In this document: positions 36,715 through 45,357 of the stretch, one piece after another
How positions within the stretch are numbered: the stretch's first letter is position 1
Layout: every line of letters begins with the position of its first letter
Made by a program: the position numbers and the translations under genes
Notes under the pieces: model-generated
Seen by the model: the letters and a program-made list of their open reading frames with translations, nothing else
What the model was told of the DNA's origin: nothing
Database searches by the model: none
Origin: an uncultured Caldilineaceae bacterium
Lineage (GTDB): Bacteria > Chloroflexota > Anaerolineae > Caldilineales > Caldilineaceae
NCBI GenBank assembly: GCA_958295915.1
Contig: OY282381.1
Span: forward strand, 4,052,722 to 4,116,721
Length of the DNA stretch: 64,000 bases
Direction: 5' to 3'

Positions 36715-37512
36715 TCAGCGCGCGCCACAGGCCTGCAAGCACGCCTGCATATGGCCCCGACTCTCCGCGGCGATGGCGCAGCATTGCTCCAGTCTGTACT
36801 CCTTAGCGCCGATGACTTCTAAATTCAGAGGCCCACTGTAGCCGCTTTGGTGCAGTACCCGGATGTATCCTACAAGATCGATGTCGCCGCGGCCATTGGC
36901 TTGCGTCTCCGGCTTGCCTGGTCCCTGCTGACGCCCTTGGCAATCGCGGATGTGGACGTGCTTCACCCGGCTGATAACCGCAGCGATAGCCTCCACAGGG
37001 TTCTCGTTGGCCCGGTGAATGTGGGACGGATCCATATCGATGCCGAAGTTGGGCGAACTGATGGCCTCCATCGCCCGCAGGGTCGTGGGCGTGTTGTAGA
37101 TGCTGGCCCCCACATGGGCCTTCACGCAGAGCGTGACGCCGTACTTTTCCGCCATCTGAGATAGCGCGCCCAGTTCGTCGATGGTTTGGGCCAGGCTCTC
37201 CTCATCATCGCTCTTGCCGCCGGGCCCACAGTTGACAATCGGAATGCCGCATTCTACGGCAGCCTGCATGGCCCGCTCCATAATGTCCAGAGCACGCTTG
37301 GGCTGCTCCATGGCCAGCAGCTCCAGATCGTAGGCTTGGGCAAGCCGCTTGACCTCCGGCGCCAGCTCCTGCCAGCGCTCCAGCGCCAAATGTTCGCTCA
37401 TGCCGTCGATGGCCGAGACTTCGATGCCGTCGTAGCCGGCCATAGCGATGCAGCGAAAAGCGGTCTCCATATCATAGCCGCCGAATAGAACGGAATTTGC
37501 GCCGAGTTTCAT
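36715..37512 (-). CDS. Sugar phosphate isomerase/epimerase (xylose isomerase-like TIM barrel)
   Basis: The 265-residue AP_endonuc_2-family protein begins MKLGANSVLFGGYD. Metal-binding positions typical of the fold are visible: the acid in YDGIEVSAID, NFGIDMDPSHIHRA, VKHVHIRDCQG and the final Glu in GPLNLEVIGAK. Such enzymes isomerise keto-sugars, inosose or tagatose-like intermediates. I start at MKLGANS, with GGAG 9 nt upstream. Its place among oxidoreductases suggests shared sugar or cyclitol catabolism. Confidence 0.85.
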   Translation of the reverse strand: MKLGANSVLFGGYDMETAFRCIAMAGYDGIEVSAIDGMSEHLALERWQELAPEVKRLAQAYDLELLAMEQPKRALDIMERAMQAAVECGIPIVNCGPGGKSDDEESLAQTIDELGALSQMAEKYGVTLCVKAHVGASIYNTPTTLRAMEAISSPNFGIDMDPSHIHRANENPVEAIAAVISRVKHVHIRDCQGRQQGPGKPETQANGRGDIDLVGYIRVLHQSGYSGPLNLEVIGAKEYRLEQCCAIAAESRGHMQACLQACGAR

Positions 37513-37617
37513 ATAAGATGCTCCGTTGTAAGGCAATGCCGCCGGACCTGGCCGCTAAGGATCGCTACAGGATGAGAACGGCCAGGCCGGCCCCAGTGGA
37601 TGCGCTCATCATCGTCT

Positions 37618-39057
37618 TTAAGAATCCTCTGCCGCCGCTTCCGTCTCTTCTCTCTTTTCCGTCTCCCGGGATTTCGCCTGTAGCCGCCGGGCCTGGCTGG
37701 CGCTGCCGATGTGAAGGGTATCGTAGGCCTGTTGAGAGCTGGTGAAAGCGCCGACCCCCTCCGTGCCGTGCCAATCGCCCTGATGATGGATTGGGTTGGG
37801 CAGCCCGGTTTCGGCCTCCCGCTTGCGCAGCCAGGCGTTCATACGCGCGGTGAGGGCCATGGTCACGTCCGGCAGCGTTTCAGCCAGATTGTGATTCTCT
37901 TCTGGATCTTCGACCAGATTGTAGAGTTCTATCGGCGGTTTGAAATGAAAATCCGGCTCCAGAGCCAGGATCAATTTCCATTGCGGCGTGCGCCATCCAT
38001 GCTTGCGCATCCACGTGCATTCGGTGATGTAAAACTCACTCTCATGGGAAGCGACTCGGCCCTCGATCATCGGCAGCAGAGAGCGGCCGTCAAAATCGAT
38101 GCCAGCGTCGATCTCCGCCAGATCCAGTAGGGTCGGCACCAGATCCTTGTGCTGGTTGTAGCCGGCCACCCGTCTGCCCGCAGGCAGCTTCTGCGGATAG
38201 CGCAGCAGTAGAGGAACGTGCAGTACGTTATCGTAGATGCCATGATGATCGAACCAGCACTCGTGGTCGTAGAGAGTCTCGCCGTGATCGCCGTTTATGG
38301 CCACAATCGTCTCGTCGAAGATGCCGTGACTTTCCAGCGCAGTGAAGATCGACTGGATGGCCGCGTCCATATAAGCGATGGCCCCATCATACTGGGCGAT
38401 CACGTAGTCCTTGTCGGTGATGCCCGGCGGCATCCACGAGGCCAGAAAATCCCGGAAAGGCTTGAATGCCAGCACCGGCTCCATGGACTTATTGCTGAGG
38501 TCGCACTCATCACCATGATAGAACATGCGCTCGTATGGTTCTGGCGGTAGGTAGGGCGCATGGGGATCCATGTGCCGCAGAAAGAGAAAGAACGGTCTCT
38601 CATCCGCCACCAAACGATCCAGCGCGGGCAACGTCTGCTCGTTCAGGTTCTGGGCTTTGGGTGTGCGCCCTTCCTCCCACGAGCCCCAGGCGGTGAAATC
38701 CAGATATTCATCGAAGCCGCGGCTGCTGGGATTGCCGTTGAACCCCACGCAGACCGTGTGATAACCCTGCTCGCGCAGGATCTCCGCCAGTGTTTTTACT
38801 TCCGGCCGCAGGGGGCCACGGTGACGCAGGGCCACCACCTGCGTTGAGAATACATCCATGCCGGTGAGCATCGATGCGTAGGCGCTAGTGGTGGGTATAT
38901 GGGCGCTGTAGGTGTTTTCAAAAAGTACGCCCTGCTGGGCAAAGCGGTCCAGATAGGGGCTGGTCAGCCGTTCGTAACCGTAGCCACTCAGGTGGTCGGC
39001 CCGCAGCGAGTCGATGCCAAAGAGAACGATATTCGGATCTGCCTGTGAAGATGCCAT
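37618..39057 (-). CDS. Sulfatase-superfamily hydrolase with Thr instead of the formylglycine Cys
   Basis: The 479-residue protein has an alkaline-phosphatase-type N-terminal metal site (FGIDSLRADHLSGYG), GDHGETLYDHECWFDHHG with metal-binding Asp/His, and a C-terminal sulfatase subdomain. At the site where sulfatases carry CxPSR, it reads PTTSAYASMLTG. Thr56 aligns with the cysteine, so it cannot be matured by formylglycine-generating enzyme. It may be a phosphatase or phosphotransferase in the same superfamily. No signal peptide is seen. A Ser/Glu-rich tail ends the protein. Confidence 0.83.
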   Translation of the reverse strand: MASSQADPNIVLFGIDSLRADHLSGYGYERLTSPYLDRFAQQGVLFENTYSAHIPTTSAYASMLTGMDVFSTQVVALRHRGPLRPEVKTLAEILREQGYHTVCVGFNGNPSSRGFDEYLDFTAWGSWEEGRTPKAQNLNEQTLPALDRLVADERPFFLFLRHMDPHAPYLPPEPYERMFYHGDECDLSNKSMEPVLAFKPFRDFLASWMPPGITDKDYVIAQYDGAIAYMDAAIQSIFTALESHGIFDETIVAINGDHGETLYDHECWFDHHGIYDNVLHVPLLLRYPQKLPAGRRVAGYNQHKDLVPTLLDLAEIDAGIDFDGRSLLPMIEGRVASHESEFYITECTWMRKHGWRTPQWKLILALEPDFHFKPPIELYNLVEDPEENHNLAETLPDVTMALTARMNAWLRKREAETGLPNPIHHQGDWHGTEGVGAFTSSQQAYDTLHIGSASQARRLQAKSRETEKREETEAAAEDS

Positions 39058-39438
39058 TGTATTTGCCTATTCTGCTGGTGAACAGAACGGTCGCATCACC
39101 GTATGCGTGGGGCGACGAAGCCATTCCGAAAAGAGTGACGCTGAAACCGTACCATAACCCCTTGATCGCCGCAACATGTCTGACATCGCTGCCCCCAATG
39201 GCGGCAAAAAGCAAATCCGCTTCGCCGTCCCCTGTCCGAGGTTTTCCCGTTGATCCGCCTTCTCTACACAATTGATCTTTGCCTGACGATAGTTTACAAT
39301 ATGTATTGTGTCAGCAACATGCGCCCCTCCCATCTAGCATGGTGATTCGGCGACTACGGCGAATACACGCTGAACACGACCAGGCCGTAAGGCTGCCGCA
39401 TCGCCTTGCAGAAGAATGCCACGAAAGATCCCATCCAT
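39058..39438. other. Divergent intergenic region
   Basis: The 381 bp between the sulfatase-like gene (-) and the MFS gene (+) should hold both promoters. No clear -10/-35 pair, operator palindrome or RNA gene could be identified. Confidence 0.4.
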
Positions 39439-40737
39439 ATGTATGTCATGTCACCCGTTCAGCGCCGGATCACTGCGACACTTTTCGCTGTTCAAAGCCT
39501 CTCCAGCGCGGCGATGATAGCCGTCTTTTCTCTGACGCCCATAATTGCCGCTTCTCTCGGCGGCAGCGACGCGCTGACCGGTCTGCCCAACACTGTGATG
39601 ATGTTGGGGCGCGCCGGGGCCGGCTATCCTATCGGCTGGCTGCTGGATCGATTGGGGCGCCGCTTTGGCCTGTCGGTGGGGGTGATGTTTGCAACGGTTG
39701 GCATGCTCATCAGCGCAGCGGCGATCGGCCTGGGATCGTTTCTGCTGTTTTTGGGCGGCGCAGTGTTGTTGGGAGCAGGGCGATCGGCAACAGAGCAGGG
39801 GCGTTACGTAGCCGCGGAAATCTTTCAACCCGCGCAGCGGGCTAAGATCATCGGTCTGATCGTCTTTGCCGGGACGATCGGCGCTGTAGGAGGGCCGCTA
39901 CTGGTGACGCTGGCCGCTGATCTCGCAGTCGATTTTGGGTTGAATCGCAATATGGGGCCCTTTTGGCTCGGCGCTGTACTGATGGCAGTGGCGCTCCTGT
40001 GGCTGGTTCTGGCGTTGCGCCCAGATCCGAAGCTGCTGGCTGCGCAGATCGAAAAGGAAACAATGCCGGCAGCGCGCGCGCAGGCTCAGCAGGACGACTC
40101 ATCCGCTACACATGGAACTCGCAGAGAAGTTTGGTCGGACGAATCCGAGCGCCCTATTTGGGAGATCCTCAAGTTGACAGATGTGCAATTGGCCATCGCG
40201 GCGATGGTCATTGGCCAGCTTGTGATGACCCTGCTCATGGTTATCGCTCCCCTGCACATGAACCACGCCAACCACACAACCGAGGCGATTTCGTGGGTGA
40301 TCATGGCGCATACATTGGGGATGTTCGGCCTCTCAGGTGTCAGTGGCTGGCTGACAGACCGCCTGGGACGCGTGCCGATGATCCTGGCCGGCGCGCTGGT
40401 GCAGATTCTGGCGGCTATACTATCGCCCCTATCCGTCGGCCTGCCCTTGCTGGTCGTATCACTCTTCTTCCTGGGCCTGGGCTGGAACTTCAGTTTTATC
40501 GCCGGTGCATCACTCCTGTCCGATGCGCTGAAATCTCGCGAGCGCGGGCGCGTTCAGGGGATCAACGAGGCGCTCGTGGCATTGGCTTCCGGCATTGGCA
40601 GCCTGGGCGCCGGCGGCGTATTTGTTGTCGGTGGCATCGTTGCTGTGGCTGTCACTGGGACTGCCCTTTCCGCGGCGCTGGGCGCGTTGGCCCTGTGGCT
40701 GGGCCGGGCGCATCTGTTCGCCGTCTCTGTAAAGTGA
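39439..40737 (+). CDS. MFS transporter
   Basis: The 432-residue inner-membrane carrier has about 12 hydrophobic segments, the MFS A-type loop YPIGWLLDRLGRRFGLSVG between helices 2 and 3, and the second-half equivalent SGWLTDRLGRVPMILAG. A central cytoplasmic loop (about residues 200-250) is charged. The start is uncertain among ATG codons at 39439 and 39448, neither with a strong ribosome binding site. Substrate unknown; its place between two sulfatase-superfamily genes suggests export or import of a sugar, organic anion or their products. Confidence 0.85.
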   Translation: MYVMSPVQRRITATLFAVQSLSSAAMIAVFSLTPIIAASLGGSDALTGLPNTVMMLGRAGAGYPIGWLLDRLGRRFGLSVGVMFATVGMLISAAAIGLGSFLLFLGGAVLLGAGRSATEQGRYVAAEIFQPAQRAKIIGLIVFAGTIGAVGGPLLVTLAADLAVDFGLNRNMGPFWLGAVLMAVALLWLVLALRPDPKLLAAQIEKETMPAARAQAQQDDSSATHGTRREVWSDESERPIWEILKLTDVQLAIAAMVIGQLVMTLLMVIAPLHMNHANHTTEAISWVIMAHTLGMFGLSGVSGWLTDRLGRVPMILAGALVQILAAILSPLSVGLPLLVVSLFFLGLGWNFSFIAGASLLSDALKSRERGRVQGINEALVALASGIGSLGAGGVFVVGGIVAVAVTGTALSAALGALALWLGRAHLFAVSVK

Positions 40738-40860
40738 GGAAAGATAGACGCTGGAAGAACCAAAGCAGGTGTTCAGCGCTTCGACAGCCGCGCCGGAAAG
40801 GCTCGTCAACAGAGCGGTCACAGCGGGTGCGTCCCACGATGGGGTGAGTTGCGGCTGCTG

Positions 40861-42288
40861 TCATTTTCTCCACGTCCCCGCCGCGCTGGAGTGAACGTAT
40901 GGCTCGTCACCCACCTGCGCCTGTAGTCGATGCAGTTCCGCGGTCAACTCTTCCACCACATCTGCAAAGGCCGGGTCGTGATAGACGTTGTTCAGTTCAA
41001 AGGGATCCGTCTCCAGATCGAACAGCTCCCATTCCGGTTCCCGCGGGTCGTCGATGGCGCCTGGCTGATCCAACGCATCCGCGTAGTAGTAGATGAGTTT
41101 GTAGCGCAGCGTGCGCACGCCGTAATGGGCGTAGACGTGATGGTGGGCTAGGTGCATCCAGTAGCGGTAGTACATGGACGTCTGCCAGCCTGCCGGCGTA
41201 TCGCCCTTCAGCAGAGGGCAAAAGCTGCTCCCCTGGAAATGGGAAGGGATCTGCACGCCAGCGTAGTCCAGAAACGTCGGCGCGAAGTCCACGTTGAGGA
41301 TCATCCGCTCGTTGACCGACCCGGCTTCAATACCGTTCGGATAGCGGATGATGAACGGCATCCGCAGAGACTCTTCGTACATAAAGCGCTTGTCATACCA
41401 GCCGTGATCGCCCAGAAAGAAGCCCTGATCTGAGGTGTAGACGACAATTGTGTTATCCGCCACCCCCTCCTCTTCCAGATAGTCCAGCAGCCGGCCCACA
41501 TTGTCATCGATGGAGGCGACACAGCGCAGATAATCTTTGATATAGCGCTGATACTTCCACTTCTTCTCTTCCTCCGCTGTCAGACCCTCCGGCGTGGGCC
41601 GTTTGAGATCGGTCAGCGTCATGTCCCGCTCGATGCGCATCTTGGCCGCGGCCGCGGCAGCCGCCCGGTTGCTGTAATCATCGTCGAAGGTTTCCGGATA
41701 GGGGATCTCCTCATTCTCGTACATCAGCGCGTGCTTCTCGTCCGGCTCCCAGGCGCGATGGGGGGCCTTGTGGTGACACATCAAGAAGAAAGGCCGTTCC
41801 AGGTCGCGGTTCCGCAGCCAGTCCAAAGAAAAATCGGTTATCAGATCGGTGACATAGCCGGGGAACATCTTGCGTTCGCCCATCTCGATCATTTCCGGGT
41901 TGTGATAGAGACCCTGGCCCGGCAGAACATTCCAGTAATCGAAGCCAGTCGGGTCGTTGACACCGCCGTGACCCAAATGCCATTTGCCGATGATCGCCGT
42001 TTGGTAGCCGGCCGCCTGTAACAGTTTGGGCATCGTCACCTGCCGCCCATCCAGGGTGGAGGCCAGCGTCGTGACGCCGTTAACGTGATTGTACGCGCCA
42101 GTGAGGATTACTGCCCGGCTAGGTGTGCAGATCGAGTTGGTGCAAAAGCAGTTGTCGAAGCGCATTCCGCCATCGGCGATGCGGTCCAGATGGGGCGTCC
42201 GGTTGATGCGGCTGCCGTAGCAGCTCATAGCGTGGGATGCGTGATCGTCCGACATTATGAAGAGGATATTGGGTCGCGGGTCAGGCAT
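40861..42288 (-). CDS. Formylglycine-dependent sulfatase
   Basis: The 475-residue arylsulfatase-type enzyme has the metal site ILFIMSDDHASHAMSCYG, the intact modification motif SICTPSRAVILTG (Cys54 converted to formylglycine), GKWHLGH and the second metal cluster in YTSDQGFFLGDHGWYDKR. It should release sulfate from a sulfated carbohydrate or similar ester. No signal peptide is seen, so it would act in the cytoplasm on imported substrates, or be exported by another route. It is convergent with the MFS gene. Confidence 0.92.
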   Translation of the reverse strand: MPDPRPNILFIMSDDHASHAMSCYGSRINRTPHLDRIADGGMRFDNCFCTNSICTPSRAVILTGAYNHVNGVTTLASTLDGRQVTMPKLLQAAGYQTAIIGKWHLGHGGVNDPTGFDYWNVLPGQGLYHNPEMIEMGERKMFPGYVTDLITDFSLDWLRNRDLERPFFLMCHHKAPHRAWEPDEKHALMYENEEIPYPETFDDDYSNRAAAAAAAKMRIERDMTLTDLKRPTPEGLTAEEEKKWKYQRYIKDYLRCVASIDDNVGRLLDYLEEEGVADNTIVVYTSDQGFFLGDHGWYDKRFMYEESLRMPFIIRYPNGIEAGSVNERMILNVDFAPTFLDYAGVQIPSHFQGSSFCPLLKGDTPAGWQTSMYYRYWMHLAHHHVYAHYGVRTLRYKLIYYYADALDQPGAIDDPREPEWELFDLETDPFELNNVYHDPAFADVVEELTAELHRLQAQVGDEPYVHSSAAGTWRK

Positions 42289-42372
42289 GGGATACCCCCT
42301 CTACGATAATGAGCATCGGCAAAGGAATGAAACGCGTCGGATTGCCAGGGAGACCGACATGTTTTCGCCTGC

Positions 42373-42422
42373 GAGTGAGGGCTGAGCGCCCCATCCACCG
42401 GGCATAGCGCGAAGCCCGAATT
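42373..42422. repeat. Palindromic repeat F, copy 2 (intergenic)
   Basis: GGGCTGAGCGC and GCGCGAAGCCC flank CCCATCCACCGGGCATA. The stem resembles the in-gene copy at 1073-1124. The loop resembles repeat A and hairpin H. It lies upstream of the sulfatase gene. Confidence 0.7.
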
Positions 42423-42580
42423 AGCGCGCATGCTATCAGATTCCCACTGCAGGGTCAAGCCAAATTGTCGATCAAGTCGGGCTTGCTATCAATGCAGCTT
42501 TCGGGTACAAAGGCAACTGAGCTTTCATAATCCATCCAACTCCGCATCATTGGCGTGCGATGTACGGAAAAAGAATCCAA

Positions 42581-42898
42581 ATGTCTGAACAATCACGTTT
42601 GCGTCACGTAGTCCTCTTCCAATTCAAAGACGGAACATCTGACGAGAAGATCCGAGAGATCGAAGACGCCTTCCGCGCTCTGCCGAGCGAGATCGACGCC
42701 ATCCATGACTTCGAATGGGGCACAGATGTCAGCGTCGAGGGCAAGGCCGACGGCTTCACCCACTGTTTCTTCGTCACTTTCGCCAGCGAAGCCGATCGGG
42801 ATATCTATCTGCCCCACCCGGCTCACACAGCCTTCGGCGCGCGCCTGCGCCCCCATCTGGCAAAGGCGCTGGTGGTGGACTACTGGCAGCGAACATAG
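42581..42898 (+). CDS. Dabb-family (stress-responsive alpha/beta barrel) protein
   Basis: The 105-residue protein reads RHVVLFQFKDGTSDEKIREI, then FEWGTDVSVEGKADGFTHCF and YLPHPAHTAFGARLRPHLAK, the standard Dabb dimeric ferredoxin-like fold with its conserved His residues. Family roles are diverse and often linked to plant-stress proteins or polyketide cyclases; no precise role can be given. I start at MSEQSRLRH; a frame 7 codons longer is possible. Confidence 0.85.
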   Translation: MSEQSRLRHVVLFQFKDGTSDEKIREIEDAFRALPSEIDAIHDFEWGTDVSVEGKADGFTHCFFVTFASEADRDIYLPHPAHTAFGARLRPHLAKALVVDYWQRT

Positions 42899-42984
42899 TT
42901 GAGAGGTGAATGCGGGCGCCTCTTTGCGACCTGTCGGCCAAACCAGATGAATCAGTCGTCAACTGGCGTGCATACCAAATGCCC

Positions 42985-45012
42985 CTACCTTGCAATCTCT
43001 ACCATCTGATGGCCTGCCAATGTTGGCAGGATGAAATGAAGCCGCCCGTTTTCTTCCGTAAACCGGAGCGGATTGCCGTCCGGTACGCTGCGCACGCTGG
43101 TAGCCGCCCCCGGTGACCGTAGGCTGACCGCCACATCGTGCAGGGGCAGTACATCTTCAACCACATCGAAATCCTGTCCCCGCCGCTCCGGAATGTAATG
43201 GAGCAGATGGACGACCCAGCGGTTGTGTTCAGCTTGTTCGTTGACCGCCGCCATCAAACTGCTTGGCCCCTGATGACGCAGCACCGGATTGGGGAGGAGC
43301 AGATCCAAGGCATTCAACAGCAGCTGCTTGCACCAGCGCGGCGCGTTCTGGTTGTACTGGCGGAAGATCGGGTGGGCGAAATAGATCAGATCGCCTGCGC
43401 GTACGGCCGCCGGCCCGACCATCTCGCCGCTGGAAGGTGTCTGCCGATGGGAGCAGAAATGCCGCCAGGCGCGGTCGAAGTACGCTGACACCGTCCAGGC
43501 GAAGACCTCTGTGCCATCGTCGGCAGCGATTTCCAGTCCGCGCATATACATGACGTACTCTGTATCCCGCAGCCCTTGGGCGAGAGGCCCCTCCGCCCGT
43601 AAATAGTCCACGTAATCCCCCTTAGGGAAGTTGCGGCCACGCGCCAACTCGCCGCGCGCGTCTACCGGGCCGTCTCCTGTTTTGCGTACGCCCCATTCGG
43701 TCAGGGCGAAATCTGACCGATCCGCTGTCAGACCCGCCTCAAAGGACGCGATGAGTTTACCGCCTTTGGCCAGAAAGCTTGTCACTTTCTGCGCCAAGCC
43801 TCTGTTCAGAGGTACCGCGTCGGGCAGGATCAACACTTGATAGGCTTCGAAATCGCTCTGGCTATCGAGAATATCGAACTGGTGGCCGCTCTCTTGTAGC
43901 ATCCGTACCGCGCCGATGGTCTCCGGCGTAAGTCGCTCACCGGTGAACTCCTCCAGCGTGAAGATGCCTATGTCCGTAACCGCGCGCGCGTTTCGACACC
44001 ACTCCTCTTTACGGGCCACTTCGCCGTAGATCGCCTCGACCAGATCATATGTCGCTCGGTCCAGCCGTCCCGTGGGGTGGAGCTGATCGCCAATAGAACA
44101 CTTGGCGTTGAGGGCCAGCATCTGGAAGCACTCGAATTGCAGAGCCGCCTCGTTTTTATAGGATTGGAAATCTCCCCAGGATGTGTGAAATTTTCCGGTC
44201 ATGCCCAGACAGTCGCGGCCAGTGATGCGCGCGTAGCGCTGAGACAGAGGAAAGTGCATATAGCCCCAGCCGCCGGAGGGCAACGATTCCAGTTCCCAGT
44301 GGCTGTAGGCGTCGCGCGTCTGGCGCTGGCGGGGGCCGACATGACCGGCGTTGTAGAAGATCGTGCACTCTTGGCTGTGCGCGCGCACGTGGGCGGACAG
44401 TGCCCGTTTGAAGCGATCTATTACCTGTCGTCCAAATGCTAGTCGATCCACCTCTGCGGAGGGATCCAGACCCTGATCTAGCATTTCCATACGGCAAACC
44501 CTGCAGGAGCAGTCCTGATCCTGCACGATATCGAAGAAGAAGCCGTCCACCGCCGGCAGCAGTTCGAACATCTCAACCACATGCGCCTTGAGAAAGTCTA
44601 CGTATGGCGTGTTGAGGCAGAGCTTGGCATAAAAGCCGGCCTCATAGGGCATCTGCCCCTGGATGGCGCCATCCCCTGCTACCTGCACCCACTCTGGATG
44701 TTTCTGAGCGCTGTAATAGTCCCACTGCACCGTCGTGTAGATGGGTACGCGGATATCGCGCGCGTGGGCCGCCCTGATCTGCTCGACCAGCAGATTGCAG
44801 GCCAGATGCGGGTGGCGACGTTCCGGGTGGGCCCGCGTGTCGTAGAAGATCATCCCGTGATGCCCCCGCGCGAAGCAGGTGATGGAGTCCACGTGGGCAT
44901 CGGCCAGCATCTGCGCCCAAGCATTGGCATCGAACTCTCCGCCGATGTTGGTGAGATGCTCGCTGGTGTGGAAATCGAGGTGAATCTGACGATAGCGAAG
45001 AAGATCCTGCAT
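42985..45012 (-). CDS. Glycoside-hydrolase-like protein with a beta-galactosidase trimerisation-type domain
   Basis: The 675-residue protein has an N-terminal (beta/alpha)8-barrel-like half (IHLDFHTSEHLTNIGGEFDA, FARGHHGMIFYDT, VDGFFFDIVQDQDCSCRVC), in the style of hypothetical glycosidase family GHL6/GH29-like proteins. A Rossmann-like second half (GHQFDILDSQSDFEAYQVLI) resembles the beta-galactosidase trimerisation domain. The CSCRVC cysteines are typical of this group. I start at MQDLLRYRQ, because the open frame further upstream runs through an intergenic repeat. Substrate unknown, likely a fucosyl or galactosyl glycan. Confidence 0.78.
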   Translation of the reverse strand: MQDLLRYRQIHLDFHTSEHLTNIGGEFDANAWAQMLADAHVDSITCFARGHHGMIFYDTRAHPERRHPHLACNLLVEQIRAAHARDIRVPIYTTVQWDYYSAQKHPEWVQVAGDGAIQGQMPYEAGFYAKLCLNTPYVDFLKAHVVEMFELLPAVDGFFFDIVQDQDCSCRVCRMEMLDQGLDPSAEVDRLAFGRQVIDRFKRALSAHVRAHSQECTIFYNAGHVGPRQRQTRDAYSHWELESLPSGGWGYMHFPLSQRYARITGRDCLGMTGKFHTSWGDFQSYKNEAALQFECFQMLALNAKCSIGDQLHPTGRLDRATYDLVEAIYGEVARKEEWCRNARAVTDIGIFTLEEFTGERLTPETIGAVRMLQESGHQFDILDSQSDFEAYQVLILPDAVPLNRGLAQKVTSFLAKGGKLIASFEAGLTADRSDFALTEWGVRKTGDGPVDARGELARGRNFPKGDYVDYLRAEGPLAQGLRDTEYVMYMRGLEIAADDGTEVFAWTVSAYFDRAWRHFCSHRQTPSSGEMVGPAAVRAGDLIYFAHPIFRQYNQNAPRWCKQLLLNALDLLLPNPVLRHQGPSSLMAAVNEQAEHNRWVVHLLHYIPERRGQDFDVVEDVLPLHDVAVSLRSPGAATSVRSVPDGNPLRFTEENGRLHFILPTLAGHQMVEIAR

Positions 45013-45357
45013 AGAGTTGGATGCTCCTGTGGAATGAGTAAGGGCTATAAGGCGGTTTACAGTTGTCGACCTGGAATGTAGTGTATCGCAATTCATAAAT
45101 CGAACCAATCGCCAGGAGCTGTTCGCAAAGCGGGGGCGCCCTCTGAGCCACTCAGCATCCTGCTCGACAAAATTCCCCGATACTCGCTGGCTGATCCCAA
45201 CGAAGTCTCTCATCTCTTGAATCTGTTTAACCGCGATCTCTGACATCATCTTGGTAGAGCGCGCGCAGACTTCGGTATCGAGGAAGGCGCGTTGGCGATA
45301 GAGGATTGGCCCAGTCGAGAAGCGAACGAAGGCGCGGAAGATCGTGCCTGAAATCCT
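45013..45357. other. Intergenic region between the glycosidase-like and type IIG genes
   Basis: The 345 bp contain the left 70-bp direct repeat (45064-45134). The remainder shows no gene or regulatory site that I can support. Confidence 0.45.
45064..45134. repeat. 70-bp direct repeat, left copy, flanking the type IIG gene
   Basis: It contains CTGGAATGTAGTGTAT, AAATCGAACCAATCGCCA and GAGCTGTTCGCAAAGCG. It matches 48304-48373 with about five mismatches in 70 bp and the same orientation. Confidence 0.85.
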
